A DNA stretch of 15,139 nt from Candidatus Woesearchaeota archaeon (GTDB lineage Archaea > Nanobdellota > Nanobdellia > Woesearchaeales > UBA10216): positions 1 through 15,139 of the forward strand of contig JAHFTU010000020.1 in NCBI GenBank assembly GCA_023269295.1. Reading direction: 5' to 3'. Below the pieces are notes generated by a model. That model searched no databases, was not told the origin of the DNA, and saw only the letters and a program-made list of their open reading frames with translations. Position numbers and translations under genes: made by a program. Position 1 is the first letter of the stretch. Every line of letters starts with the position of its first letter. Below, one piece after another: positions 6,776 through 13,627 of the stretch.

Positions 6776-8938
6776 TTGAGCAAAACAAAAGCATTACTCG
6801 TAGGAAGCGGCGCAAGGGAGCACGCACTAGCTGACGCCCTGATTGCAGGAGGGGCTGAGCTTTACGCATACATGCAGCTGTTTAATCCTGGGATAAAGAG
6901 GATAGCCAAGAAATACGCTGTTGGGAAATCTGATGACGTTGCTGCCGCCGTGAAATTCGCGAAGGAGAATTCTGTTGAGATTGCCGTAATAGGGCCTGAG
7001 GCGCCGCTCGCAGCAGGGGTTGTTGACGAGCTTGAAAAAGCAGGCATAAAATGCGTTGGCCCGACAAGGCAGCTTGCCCAACTTGAAACGAGCAAGAGCT
7101 TCACAAGGCAGCTCACCAAAAAATACGGAATAGAGGGCAGCCCGGAATTCTCAGTGTTCACAAAGGAAAACTTCAGCCAGGCAAAACAATACATCACAAA
7201 GCTCTGGGGCAGGGGCGGCTGCGTTATAAAGCCAGACGGCCTGACCGGAGGCAAAGGCGTAAAAGTATCAGGCGAGCACCTGAAAAACGCTGAAGAAGCA
7301 CTCAGCTACTGCGAGGAAATCCTTGATGCTCACCGTGCAGTTGTTGTTGAGGAAAAGCTTGAGGGAGAAGAGTTTAGCCTACAGACACTCACAGACGGCA
7401 ACGGCGGATTCCTGCACTTCCCTCCCGTGCAGGACCACAAAAGAGCTTTTGATGGTGATATCGGAAGCAATACTGGCGGAATGGGAAGCTATTCGGATGC
7501 AAACTTTTTGTTACCATTTCTGACACAAGAAGATGTTGAAGAAGCGAAAAAAATAACAGAAAAAGTTGCTGCTGCGATAAAGAAAGAGCTGGGAATTGCT
7601 TACAAGGGCGTGATGTACGGCGGGTTCATGAAAACTGCGGCCGGTATAAAGCTGCTGGAGTACAACGCGAGGTTCGGCGACCCGGAAGCTATGAATGTGC
7701 TCCCTATCCTGAAAACAAGCTTTGTTGACGTGTGCAGGGCAGCGGCTGAGGGAAAACTGGCAAAGCTCAATGTTGAATTTGAGAACAAGGCGACAGTATG
7801 CAAGTACGTTGTGCCAGAAGGCTACCCTGACACCCCAAAAGCAGGTAAAATAATTGTGCCAAGCGTGGAGAAGGACTACATAAAATCGCTCGTATATTAT
7901 GCCAATGTTGAAGAAAAACCAGATGGCATATACACCACAAAGTCCAGGGCTGTTGCTTTTGTAGGCGTAGCTGACACAATACAGAAGGCAGAAGCGATAG
8001 CTGAAGAAGCGGCAGCGAAAGTGCAGGGCGCGGTCTTCCACAGGAAGGACATCGGGACATGGCAGCTCGTGCAGAAAAGGGTGGAGCACGTCAAGCGGCT
8101 GATGGGAACGGCTGGCCTGAAATTATTTTACAGACCAAAGGGTGAGCCAATGAAAGTTGCCGCATTCATGTCAGGAACAGGGAGCATTGTGAGGAAAATA
8201 CTGGAATTCCAACAACATGACCTTTTTAGCGAAACCAAGTCGTCCATGACGACTGGTCCCGTCGCCGAAGCGACGTGGAAAGGTCAATCAAAAAACAGAG
8301 AATCATTCAAAGTCGTAATGATTTTCACCGACACTGCTGATGAAAGCATTTGCAACGCGAAGAAGATAGCGGAGGAGTGCAAAGTCGCTTATTACTGCAA
8401 TGACATAAAGGCATATTACACGAAGCTTGGCCACAACGACAGGAAAGACATGAAAATCAGGCAGCAGTACGACTCTGAGACAGCAAAACTGCTGAAGATG
8501 CACAAGGTTGACGTTGTTGCATTGTGCGGCTACATGAGCATCATCACAAAGCCAGTGATTGGGAGCTTCCTGACGATAAACGTGCACCCTGCTGACCTGA
8601 GGGCAAAGGACAGCAGCGGCAGGAGAAAGTACGCTGGCTGCATGGGCTCGGAATGCGTTGAAAAAGCAATCGCGAACGGCGACAAGGAAATCAGGGCAAC
8701 AACGCACATAGTAAATGAGGAAGTTGACTCAGGGCAGCTGCTTCTGGTCTCAAAGCCCGTAAAGCTGGACACCAATATCACAACGCACGAATATCAGCAG
8801 AAGCTGAAGGAAGAAGGCGACTGGAAGATTTACCCTGAAACACTCAGGATGCTGGCCGAGGGAAGGTTTGCGGCCGATGAGAGAGGGATGGTTTACCTTG
8901 ACGGGAAAAACATACCGGAGGGGCAGGAAGCCGCATGA
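6776..8938 (+). CDS. purD: PurD-PurN fusion: GAR synthetase plus GAR formyltransferase, with in-frame repeat insertion
   Basis: This 720-residue protein would do steps 2 and 3: ligate glycine to phosphoribosylamine (ATP), then formylate GAR from 10-formyl-THF. Residues 1-458 are PurD, an ATP-grasp ligase with LLVGSGAREHA (7-17), IGPEAPLAAGVVDEL, KPDGLTGGKGVKV, NTGGMGSYS and EYNARFGDPEAMNVLP. Residues 459-720 are PurN, beginning MKVAAFMSGTGS and keeping the catalytic Asn, His and Asp (N602 and H604 in INVHPADL; D651 in EEVDSGQ). The loop between H604 and D651 is about ten residues longer than in E. coli PurN and contains an unusual basic segment, KDSSGRRKYAG. Residues 481-506 are encoded by copy 2 of the palindromic repeat; they fall between the first helix and second strand of the PurN fold, a surface loop. 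The start is TTG 6776 with GGGGG (6765-6769) upstream; no earlier in-frame ATG fits. A 63-base gap separates it from the amidotransferase gene. PurN symbol: purN. Confidence 0.95.
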   Translation: MSKTKALLVGSGAREHALADALIAGGAELYAYMQLFNPGIKRIAKKYAVGKSDDVAAAVKFAKENSVEIAVIGPEAPLAAGVVDELEKAGIKCVGPTRQLAQLETSKSFTRQLTKKYGIEGSPEFSVFTKENFSQAKQYITKLWGRGGCVIKPDGLTGGKGVKVSGEHLKNAEEALSYCEEILDAHRAVVVEEKLEGEEFSLQTLTDGNGGFLHFPPVQDHKRAFDGDIGSNTGGMGSYSDANFLLPFLTQEDVEEAKKITEKVAAAIKKELGIAYKGVMYGGFMKTAAGIKLLEYNARFGDPEAMNVLPILKTSFVDVCRAAAEGKLAKLNVEFENKATVCKYVVPEGYPDTPKAGKIIVPSVEKDYIKSLVYYANVEEKPDGIYTTKSRAVAFVGVADTIQKAEAIAEEAAAKVQGAVFHRKDIGTWQLVQKRVEHVKRLMGTAGLKLFYRPKGEPMKVAAFMSGTGSIVRKILEFQQHDLFSETKSSMTTGPVAEATWKGQSKNRESFKVVMIFTDTADESICNAKKIAEECKVAYYCNDIKAYYTKLGHNDRKDMKIRQQYDSETAKLLKMHKVDVVALCGYMSIITKPVIGSFLTINVHPADLRAKDSSGRRKYAGCMGSECVEKAIANGDKEIRATTHIVNEEVDSGQLLLVSKPVKLDTNITTHEYQQKLKEEGDWKIYPETLRMLAEGRFAADERGMVYLDGKNIPEGQEAA
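8141..8145 (+). promoter_or_regulatory. Internal ribosome binding site at the PurN boundary
   Basis: GGTGA sits four bases before the in-frame ATG at 8150, which is the exact conserved start of the PurN domain. The same GGTGA motif precedes folD (11740-11744). It may be a relic of a once separate purN gene or allow some free PurN to be made. Confidence 0.45.
8216..8294 (+). repeat. Palindromic repeat element, copy 2 (inside purN coding sequence)
   Basis: This 79-base element has the same ends as copy 1 at 4385-4460. The outer stem is TGACCTTT (8218-8225) with AAAGGTCA (8279-8286), eight pairs. Hairpin 1 is AGTCGTC/GACGACT (8238-8244 with 8248-8254, loop CAT), extended by ACC/GGT across one bulged base. 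Hairpin 2 is CGTCGC/GCGACG (8260-8265 with 8270-8275, tetraloop CGAA), extended by CC/GG and ending directly against the outer stem, as in copy 1. The hairpin sequences differ from copy 1 but remain paired. It reads through in the purN frame as HDLFSETKSS...KGQSK without a stop and differs from copy 1 by exactly three bases in length. No convincing target duplication is visible. Confidence 0.82.
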
Positions 8939-9516
8939 TTGCAATAGCAACTGAGCAGGATGAGAAAAGCCGAATAAGGGGGGAGATGAGCAGAAAAAGG
9001 AATGCAATGACAGATGTAGAAGCTGAAAGCAAAAGCGCGGCAATCATGAAAAATCTTGTGAAGCTGGCCGAGTATAAGAAAGCCAAGGCTGTGATGTTTT
9101 ACGCTGTGAAAGGCAATGAGGTCAAGACAAGGGAGCTGATTGAAGCTGCCCTGAAGGAAGGCAAAATAGTGCTGTTGCCGATAACAAATATCGAGAAAAA
9201 GGAGATTGAGGCTGCAGTGATTGAGGATTATGACAGGGACTTGAAAAAAGGCACTTTCGGCATTATGGAACCCAGACAAAAAAAATCTTGTGCGGCAAAG
9301 ATAGATGTTGTTATTGTACCGGGAGTTGCATTTGACATTGACGGGCACAGGCTTGGGTACGGGCATGGTTTTTATGACAAGCTGCTGCATAGGCTGGACA
9401 GGACGGTAAAGATTGGGCTTGCTTACGATTTCCAGATTATCAACAAGCTGCCAAAGGAAAGCCACGACCACCCCCTGGACATCATAGTTACTGAGAGCCG
9501 CGTGATAAGACGTTAA
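8935..9516 (+). CDS. 5-formyltetrahydrofolate cyclo-ligase (5,10-methenyl-THF synthetase)
   Basis: The enzyme uses ATP to return 5-formyl-THF to 5,10-methenyl-THF, salvaging a side product of the GlyA/FolD folate cycle. The 193-residue length is normal. The N-terminal helix has KSRIRGEMSRKR (11-22), matching the basic start of the family (usually K..LR...). The signature is VIVPGVAFDIDG followed by GYGHGFYDKLL (141-151), the nucleotide and folate loop. The protein ends with DIIVTESRVIR, the usual C-terminal strand. The ATG overlaps the purD-purN stop in ATGA, implying translational coupling. It sits among C1-folate genes, which supports the call. The family is also known as MTHFS, YgfA or FAU1; I leave the symbol empty because archaeal naming varies. 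Confidence 0.93.
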   Translation: MIAIATEQDEKSRIRGEMSRKRNAMTDVEAESKSAAIMKNLVKLAEYKKAKAVMFYAVKGNEVKTRELIEAALKEGKIVLLPITNIEKKEIEAAVIEDYDRDLKKGTFGIMEPRQKKSCAAKIDVVIVPGVAFDIDGHRLGYGHGFYDKLLHRLDRTVKIGLAYDFQIINKLPKESHDHPLDIIVTESRVIRR

Positions 9517-9528
9517 CGGTAAACCAAA

Positions 9529-10284
9529 ATGGAACAACACGAAACTGCTGAGAAAAGCGACAGGATTATGATAAGCCTCGAAATGGGCAACATAAACAGG
9601 CACATCCTAATCGCAGTAGTAAGCTTTGTTGCCACAATTGCAGTGGCAGCTTTGGTAAAGAATCTTCTGAGGAACAATGTTGGGCTGACTGCCACTCTTG
9701 CGCTGCTGGTGTTTGTGTCACTCTTCTTTGCCATGCGGTTTGGAAAGGTTTACCTCAGAAGCTACGTGGAAAGATACGGCTGGTTTGTGGTCCCGTCAGT
9801 GCTGGCAGCATTTTTTGTGATGTCATCAGTAAGGCCTGTTGTTTTTGTTGTTCTATTTGTAGTGCATGCTTTGGCATGTTTCTTCCTAAGGACGCTAAAG
9901 AACACTGCAAGGCTCGGGATAGAGCTTATCATGCTCATAACAGTCCTTGGCAGCTTTGTTTACGGGGCAAAAACAGGGGCGCTGCTTGGCGCAACAGCAA
10001 TGCTCATGGACTACGCGCTTTCAGCCAGGTTCAGCTACTTTGTGCCTGTCACCACATCAGCTTACGTGCTAATCGGATTATTTGCCGGCAGCTTTTCCGG
10101 AGCCGGAATAACGGCAGTAGGAATAGGTGCAACAATAATTTACAACCTTGTAACATCATTCATAATAGTTGCATTCATGGGAGGCCACATAGGCAAGTGC
10201 CTGCGGTTCGGGCTGTCAAACCTGGCACTCAACTTTGTACTGTTCACGACTGTTGCGCCGTGGCTGCTCGCGATGCTGAAATAG
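9529..10284 (+). CDS. Polytopic membrane protein, possibly an ECF S-component-like transporter
   Basis: This is a 251-residue integral membrane protein with a hydrophilic N-terminus (about 1-24) and seven to nine hydrophobic spans: about 25-46, 51-68, 84-100, 102-120, 128-146, 148-165, 172-188, 192-215 and 228-248. The middle has Gly/Ala-rich helices with a polar turn, YGAKTGALLGATAMLMDYALS (146-166), followed by PVTTSAYVLIGLFAGSFSG (173-191). This reminds me of the small substrate-binding (S) subunits of ECF vitamin transporters, but I cannot assign a family. No ATPase or T-component gene is nearby in this window. It lies 12 bases after the cyclo-ligase gene and 14 before glyA, so a folate or other cofactor or amino-acid transport role in the C1 pathway is conceivable by position only. 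ATG 9529 is the first start after the preceding stop. Confidence 0.8.
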   Translation: MEQHETAEKSDRIMISLEMGNINRHILIAVVSFVATIAVAALVKNLLRNNVGLTATLALLVFVSLFFAMRFGKVYLRSYVERYGWFVVPSVLAAFFVMSSVRPVVFVVLFVVHALACFFLRTLKNTARLGIELIMLITVLGSFVYGAKTGALLGATAMLMDYALSARFSYFVPVTTSAYVLIGLFAGSFSGAGITAVGIGATIIYNLVTSFIIVAFMGGHIGKCLRFGLSNLALNFVLFTTVAPWLLAMLK

Positions 10285-10298
10285 TGGGGGTTGTAGCA

Positions 10299-11654
10299 AT
10301 GAAACGACTGCAAAAATTAAGCGAAACAGACAACGAAGTTTTCGGTCTGATACAATCTGAGCTTGAAAGGCAGGAGGACGGGCTGGAAATGATTCCATCT
10401 GAGAACTTCGCCAGCAGAGCTGTAATGGAAGCAGAGGGCTCGGTCTTTACGAATAAATATTCAGAGGGCTATCCTGGAAAGAGGTATTACGGCGGCAACG
10501 AATTCGTTGACAAAGTTGAAAATCTGGCGATTGAAAGGGCAAAGAAGGCATTCGGAGTGCCAAGGGCAAACGTGCAGCCTTACTCAGGAACACCGGCAAA
10601 CTTCGCAGTCTACCTCGCAACCTGCCAACCCGGCGACGTGATAATGGGACAGGCACTGCCTGACGGAGGCCACCTTACCCACGGCTGGAAGACAAGCTTC
10701 TCAGGCATATTCTACAAGGCAGTCCAGTACCACGTCAAGGCAGACGGCTACATAGACTTCGAAGAGGCACGAAAGCTGGCGCTGGAGCACAAGCCAAAGC
10801 TCATCTGGGTAGGCGCATCAGCTTATGTGCGGCAGTTCCCATTCAAGGAAATGGCAGAGATTGCGGATGAGGTCGGGGCTTACCTCGTGGCTGATGTCGC
10901 ACACATATCAGGGCTGATAATAGGAGGGGCACACCAAAGCCCGTCTCAGTATGTGCACATCATAACAACAACCACGCACAAGACACTCAGGGGACCAAGA
11001 GGGGCGATTATAATGGTAACCGAGAAAGGCCTGAAGAAAGACCCTGAGCTCGCTGACAGGATAGACAAGGCAGTTTTCCCAGGGCTCCAGGGAGGTCCCC
11101 ACGACCAGACAACAGCAGCAATAGCAGTTGCGCTGGGGGAGGCACTGCAGCCAGACTTCAAGGGCTATGCAAATCAGATTGTGGCAAATTCAAAAGCGCT
11201 TGCAGCAGGGCTGATGAAAAACGGGCTCAAGCTTGTTTCAAACGGCACCGAGAACCACCTTATGCTTGTAGATTTGACGACAATAGCCAAAGGCCATGGC
11301 GTGTTTGCGCAGGAAGCGCTGGAGGCAGCAGGGATAACAGTAAACAAGAACACCATACCGCTTGACCCGTCATCGCCGTTTTACCCAAGCGGCATAAGGC
11401 TCGGAACCCCAGCTATAACGACCAGGGGGATGAAGGAGCCTGAGATGGAAAAGATAGCGAAGTGGATTGCTGAAGTTGTCAATGAAACCAAAAAGTACAA
11501 GCTTCCGGCAGAGAAAAGCGAGATTGGCGAATACATCAGGAAGTTCAAGGAAGAGCTGAAGGCAAACGCCAATGTCAAAAAAGTCAGGAGTGAAGTCAAG
11601 GAGCTCTGCAGCAGGTTTCCGCTTTACAAGGTGGATATGAATGGAACAAGCTAA
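10299..11654 (+). CDS. glyA: Serine hydroxymethyltransferase
   Basis: GlyA moves the serine hydroxymethyl group to THF, making glycine (substrate of PurD) and 5,10-methylene-THF (substrate of FolD), so it supplies both precursors the cluster needs. The 451-residue protein has the family blocks EMIPSENFASRAVMEA (30-45), TNKYSEGYPGKRYYGG (51-66) and VQPYSGTPANFAVY (92-105). The PLP site is TTTTHKTLRGPRG (223-235), with K228 as the Schiff-base lysine, and LQGGPHDQTTAAIA follows. The C-terminus is slightly longer than usual and charged. The frame is open far upstream inside the membrane protein gene, but ATG 10299 gives the normal N-terminus (LSETDNEVFGLIQSE). A G-run (10286-10290) sits eight bases before it as a weak ribosome site. 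Its last 14 bases overlap a small ORF at 11641. Confidence 0.97.
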   Translation: MKRLQKLSETDNEVFGLIQSELERQEDGLEMIPSENFASRAVMEAEGSVFTNKYSEGYPGKRYYGGNEFVDKVENLAIERAKKAFGVPRANVQPYSGTPANFAVYLATCQPGDVIMGQALPDGGHLTHGWKTSFSGIFYKAVQYHVKADGYIDFEEARKLALEHKPKLIWVGASAYVRQFPFKEMAEIADEVGAYLVADVAHISGLIIGGAHQSPSQYVHIITTTTHKTLRGPRGAIIMVTEKGLKKDPELADRIDKAVFPGLQGGPHDQTTAAIAVALGEALQPDFKGYANQIVANSKALAAGLMKNGLKLVSNGTENHLMLVDLTTIAKGHGVFAQEALEAAGITVNKNTIPLDPSSPFYPSGIRLGTPAITTRGMKEPEMEKIAKWIAEVVNETKKYKLPAEKSEIGEYIRKFKEELKANANVKKVRSEVKELCSRFPLYKVDMNGTS

Positions 11655-11733
11655 TTCATTACCGAAGGAGATTTGGTTCGCAGTAATAGGGCTGCTCATA
11701 CTTTTTGCATTGAAGAGGCTGGGAATCGCTTAA
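11641..11733 (+). CDS. Small single-span membrane protein candidate (30 residues)
   Basis: A 30-codon ORF fills the gap between glyA and folD. It begins with MEQANSLPKE, followed by one hydrophobic segment of about 14 residues (IWFAVIGLLILFAL, 11-24) and a basic tail KRLGIA, a typical single-pass layout with positive charge after the span. The ATG is preceded by AAGGTGG (11628-11634, six-base spacing), a good match to the GGTG-type ribosome sites seen elsewhere here. It overlaps the end of glyA by 14 bases and stops 14 bases before folD, so it would be co-translated in the operon. I do not recognise it. It is too short to exclude a chance ORF. Confidence 0.45.
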   Translation: MEQANSLPKEIWFAVIGLLILFALKRLGIA

Positions 11734-11747
11734 GATGAAGGTGAAAA

Positions 11748-12599
11748 ATGACAGCAGTTATAATTGACGGGAAGGCAGTCGCTGAGAAGATTATAGCAGT
11801 GATAAAGGCTGAAGTGACCACACTAAAAGTGAAGCCTGGCCTTGCAGCGATACTTGTAGGCGAAAACCCTGCATCAAAGGTCTACGTTGACATCAAAAGG
11901 AAAACCTGCGATGAGGTGGGCATTTATTCAGAGCTATACAAGCTGCCAGAACAAACAACAGAAAAAGAGCTCCTGCAGCTTATTGGAAAGCTGAACGCAA
12001 GCCAAAAGATACATGCAATCCTTGTGCAGCTGCCATTGCCGCCGCAGATAAACGAAGGGAAGATACTTGCAGCTGTTGCCATTGAGAAGGATGTTGACGG
12101 GTTCAGCCCTGAGAATGTTGGAAAGCTCATGGCAGGAAAAGAAGCTGCCGTGCCCTGCACCCCAAAAGGCGTGATAAGGCTGCTAGAGGAATATAAAATA
12201 GAAATCCAAGGCAAAAACGCAGTTGTCATAGGAAGGAGCAACATAGTAGGAAAGCCTGTAGCACTAATGCTGCTAAACCGCAATGCCACCGTGACAGTCT
12301 GCCACAGCAAGACAAGGGATTTGAAGCATTACACGAGAAACGCAGACATACTCGTTGTTGCCGCAGGAAAGCCGAAGCTTATAACGGCTGCCATGGTGAA
12401 GGACGGGGCTGTAGTGATTGACGTAGGCATAAACAGACTAGGCGACAAACTGGTCGGCGATGTTGACTTTGAGTCTGTCAGAATGAAAGCAGGCTACATA
12501 ACCCCTGTGCCAAAAGGGGTTGGACCGATGACTGTTGCGATGCTGATAGAAAACACGCTTGAAAGGTACAAGGCAATAGAGGGCGGAAGGCAAAAATGA
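11748..12599 (+). CDS. folD: Bifunctional methylene-THF dehydrogenase / methenyl-THF cyclohydrolase
   Basis: FolD oxidises 5,10-methylene-THF with NAD(P)+ and hydrolyses the product to 10-formyl-THF, the formyl donor of PurN and AICAR formyltransferase. The 283-residue length is normal. The catalytic block is NPASKVYVDIKRK (40-52), with Y46 and K50 matching Tyr50/Lys54 of E. coli FolD. VQLPLPPQI and KDVDGFSP follow, then the Rossmann NAD(P) domain with VVIGRSNIVGKPVA and VIDVGINR, and the closing GGVGPMT-type motif appears as PKGVGPMTVAMLI. GGTGA (11740-11744) lies three bases before the ATG. The gene is coupled to purM by an ATGA overlap. All key residues are present. Confidence 0.97.
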   Translation: MTAVIIDGKAVAEKIIAVIKAEVTTLKVKPGLAAILVGENPASKVYVDIKRKTCDEVGIYSELYKLPEQTTEKELLQLIGKLNASQKIHAILVQLPLPPQINEGKILAAVAIEKDVDGFSPENVGKLMAGKEAAVPCTPKGVIRLLEEYKIEIQGKNAVVIGRSNIVGKPVALMLLNRNATVTVCHSKTRDLKHYTRNADILVVAAGKPKLITAAMVKDGAVVIDVGINRLGDKLVGDVDFESVRMKAGYITPVPKGVGPMTVAMLIENTLERYKAIEGGRQK

Positions 12600-13627
12600 C
12601 AACATACAAGGAAGCTGGCGTTGATGTTGAAAAGAAAAACGCCCTGCTGCGGAAAATCAAGGAGCACGTCAAAGGCACATTTGACAGCAGAGTGCTGAGC
12701 AGCGAGACGCTGTTCAAGTCGCTTCTGATAAACGCCTCTGAGCTCAAAAAGTATAAGGAGCCCATGCTGGCATTCAATTCTGACGGCGCCGGGACAAAGA
12801 CAACTGTCGCTGCAATGATGAACTCGTGGAGAGGCATAGGGCACGATGTTGTCAACCACTGCATCAACGACGTACTCACAATGGGCGCTCATCCGTTGTT
12901 TTTTTCTGACTATGTAGCCAGCGACAGGCTGAAGCCTGAAGTTATTGAGGAAATAGTAAAAGGCGTTGCAGAGTGCTGCAGGAAAAACAGGATAATCTTT
13001 GCCGGCGGGGAAACTGCTGAGATGCCAGGCACATACACTTCTGGAAGCGTTGACGTTGCAGGATTCATTGTGGGGGCTGTTGAGAAAGAAAAAGCAATTG
13101 ACGGCAAAAACATAGCAGCTGGCGATGTGCTCATCGGGCTTGCCTCAACAGGCCTGCACACAAACGGGTTCAGCCTCGCGAGAAAAGCCCTGTTTGGCGA
13201 TGGCAGTTACAGCGCAAATGACTATGTGCCACAGCTGAAGATGAGACTGGGAGATGCGCTGCTTGCGCCGCACCGAAACTACCTCAAAACAACTGCTGCA
13301 GTGATGGAAAAATACAGGATAAAGGGAATAGCCCACATAACAGGAGGCAGCTTCAGGAAAAACCTGCCAAGGATACTGCCAAAAGGCCTTGGTGCCAAGG
13401 TAAACAGGGCGAGCTGGAAGCCGCTCCCAATCTTCGAGCTCATAATGGAAAGAGGAAACATCCCACTTGATGAGATGTACAACACCTTCAACATGGGAAT
13501 CGGCTACGTTTATGCTGTGGATGCAAAAGATTCTGATGGGGTGATGCAGCTGCTTCAGCGAATGAAGGAAAAGGCCTGCGTAATCGGAACTGTTGTGAAA
13601 GGCGAGGGAGTAATGTATGTGGATTGA
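12596..13627 (+). CDS. purM: AIR synthetase (phosphoribosylformylglycinamidine cyclo-ligase)
   Basis: PurM uses ATP to close FGAM into AIR, step 5 of the pathway and the direct successor of PurL, whose gene follows. The 343-residue protein has TYKEAGVDVEKKN (3-15), NSDGAGTKTTVA (61-72), HCINDVLTMGAHPLFFSDY (88-106), FAGGETAEMPGTYTSG (135-150), ASTGLHTNGFSLAR and HITGGSFRKNLPRILP, and ends with FNMGIGYV and a normal C-terminus. These define the ATP and phosphate-binding PurM/PurL fold. The usual SDGVGTK is SDGAGTK here, a mild change. The ATG overlaps the folD stop, and the last 11 bases overlap the start of purSL, so folD, purM and purSL look translationally coupled. Confidence 0.97.
   Translation: MTTYKEAGVDVEKKNALLRKIKEHVKGTFDSRVLSSETLFKSLLINASELKKYKEPMLAFNSDGAGTKTTVAAMMNSWRGIGHDVVNHCINDVLTMGAHPLFFSDYVASDRLKPEVIEEIVKGVAECCRKNRIIFAGGETAEMPGTYTSGSVDVAGFIVGAVEKEKAIDGKNIAAGDVLIGLASTGLHTNGFSLARKALFGDGSYSANDYVPQLKMRLGDALLAPHRNYLKTTAAVMEKYRIKGIAHITGGSFRKNLPRILPKGLGAKVNRASWKPLPIFELIMERGNIPLDEMYNTFNMGIGYVYAVDAKDSDGVMQLLQRMKEKACVIGTVVKGEGVMYVD

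Noticed and set aside
7511..8089. Minus-strand open frame of 192 codons opposite purD
   Set aside because: Antisense shadow of a conserved ATP-grasp gene with implausible residue composition.
8893..9603. Minus-strand open frame of 236 codons opposite the cyclo-ligase gene
   Set aside because: Composition is Cys/His/Phe-rich and typical of antisense shadow; the plus-strand gene is unambiguous.
9876..10298. Upstream extension of glyA into the membrane protein gene
   Set aside because: The extension lacks any family similarity and is a shadow of the membrane protein frame; ATG 10299 gives the normal GlyA start.
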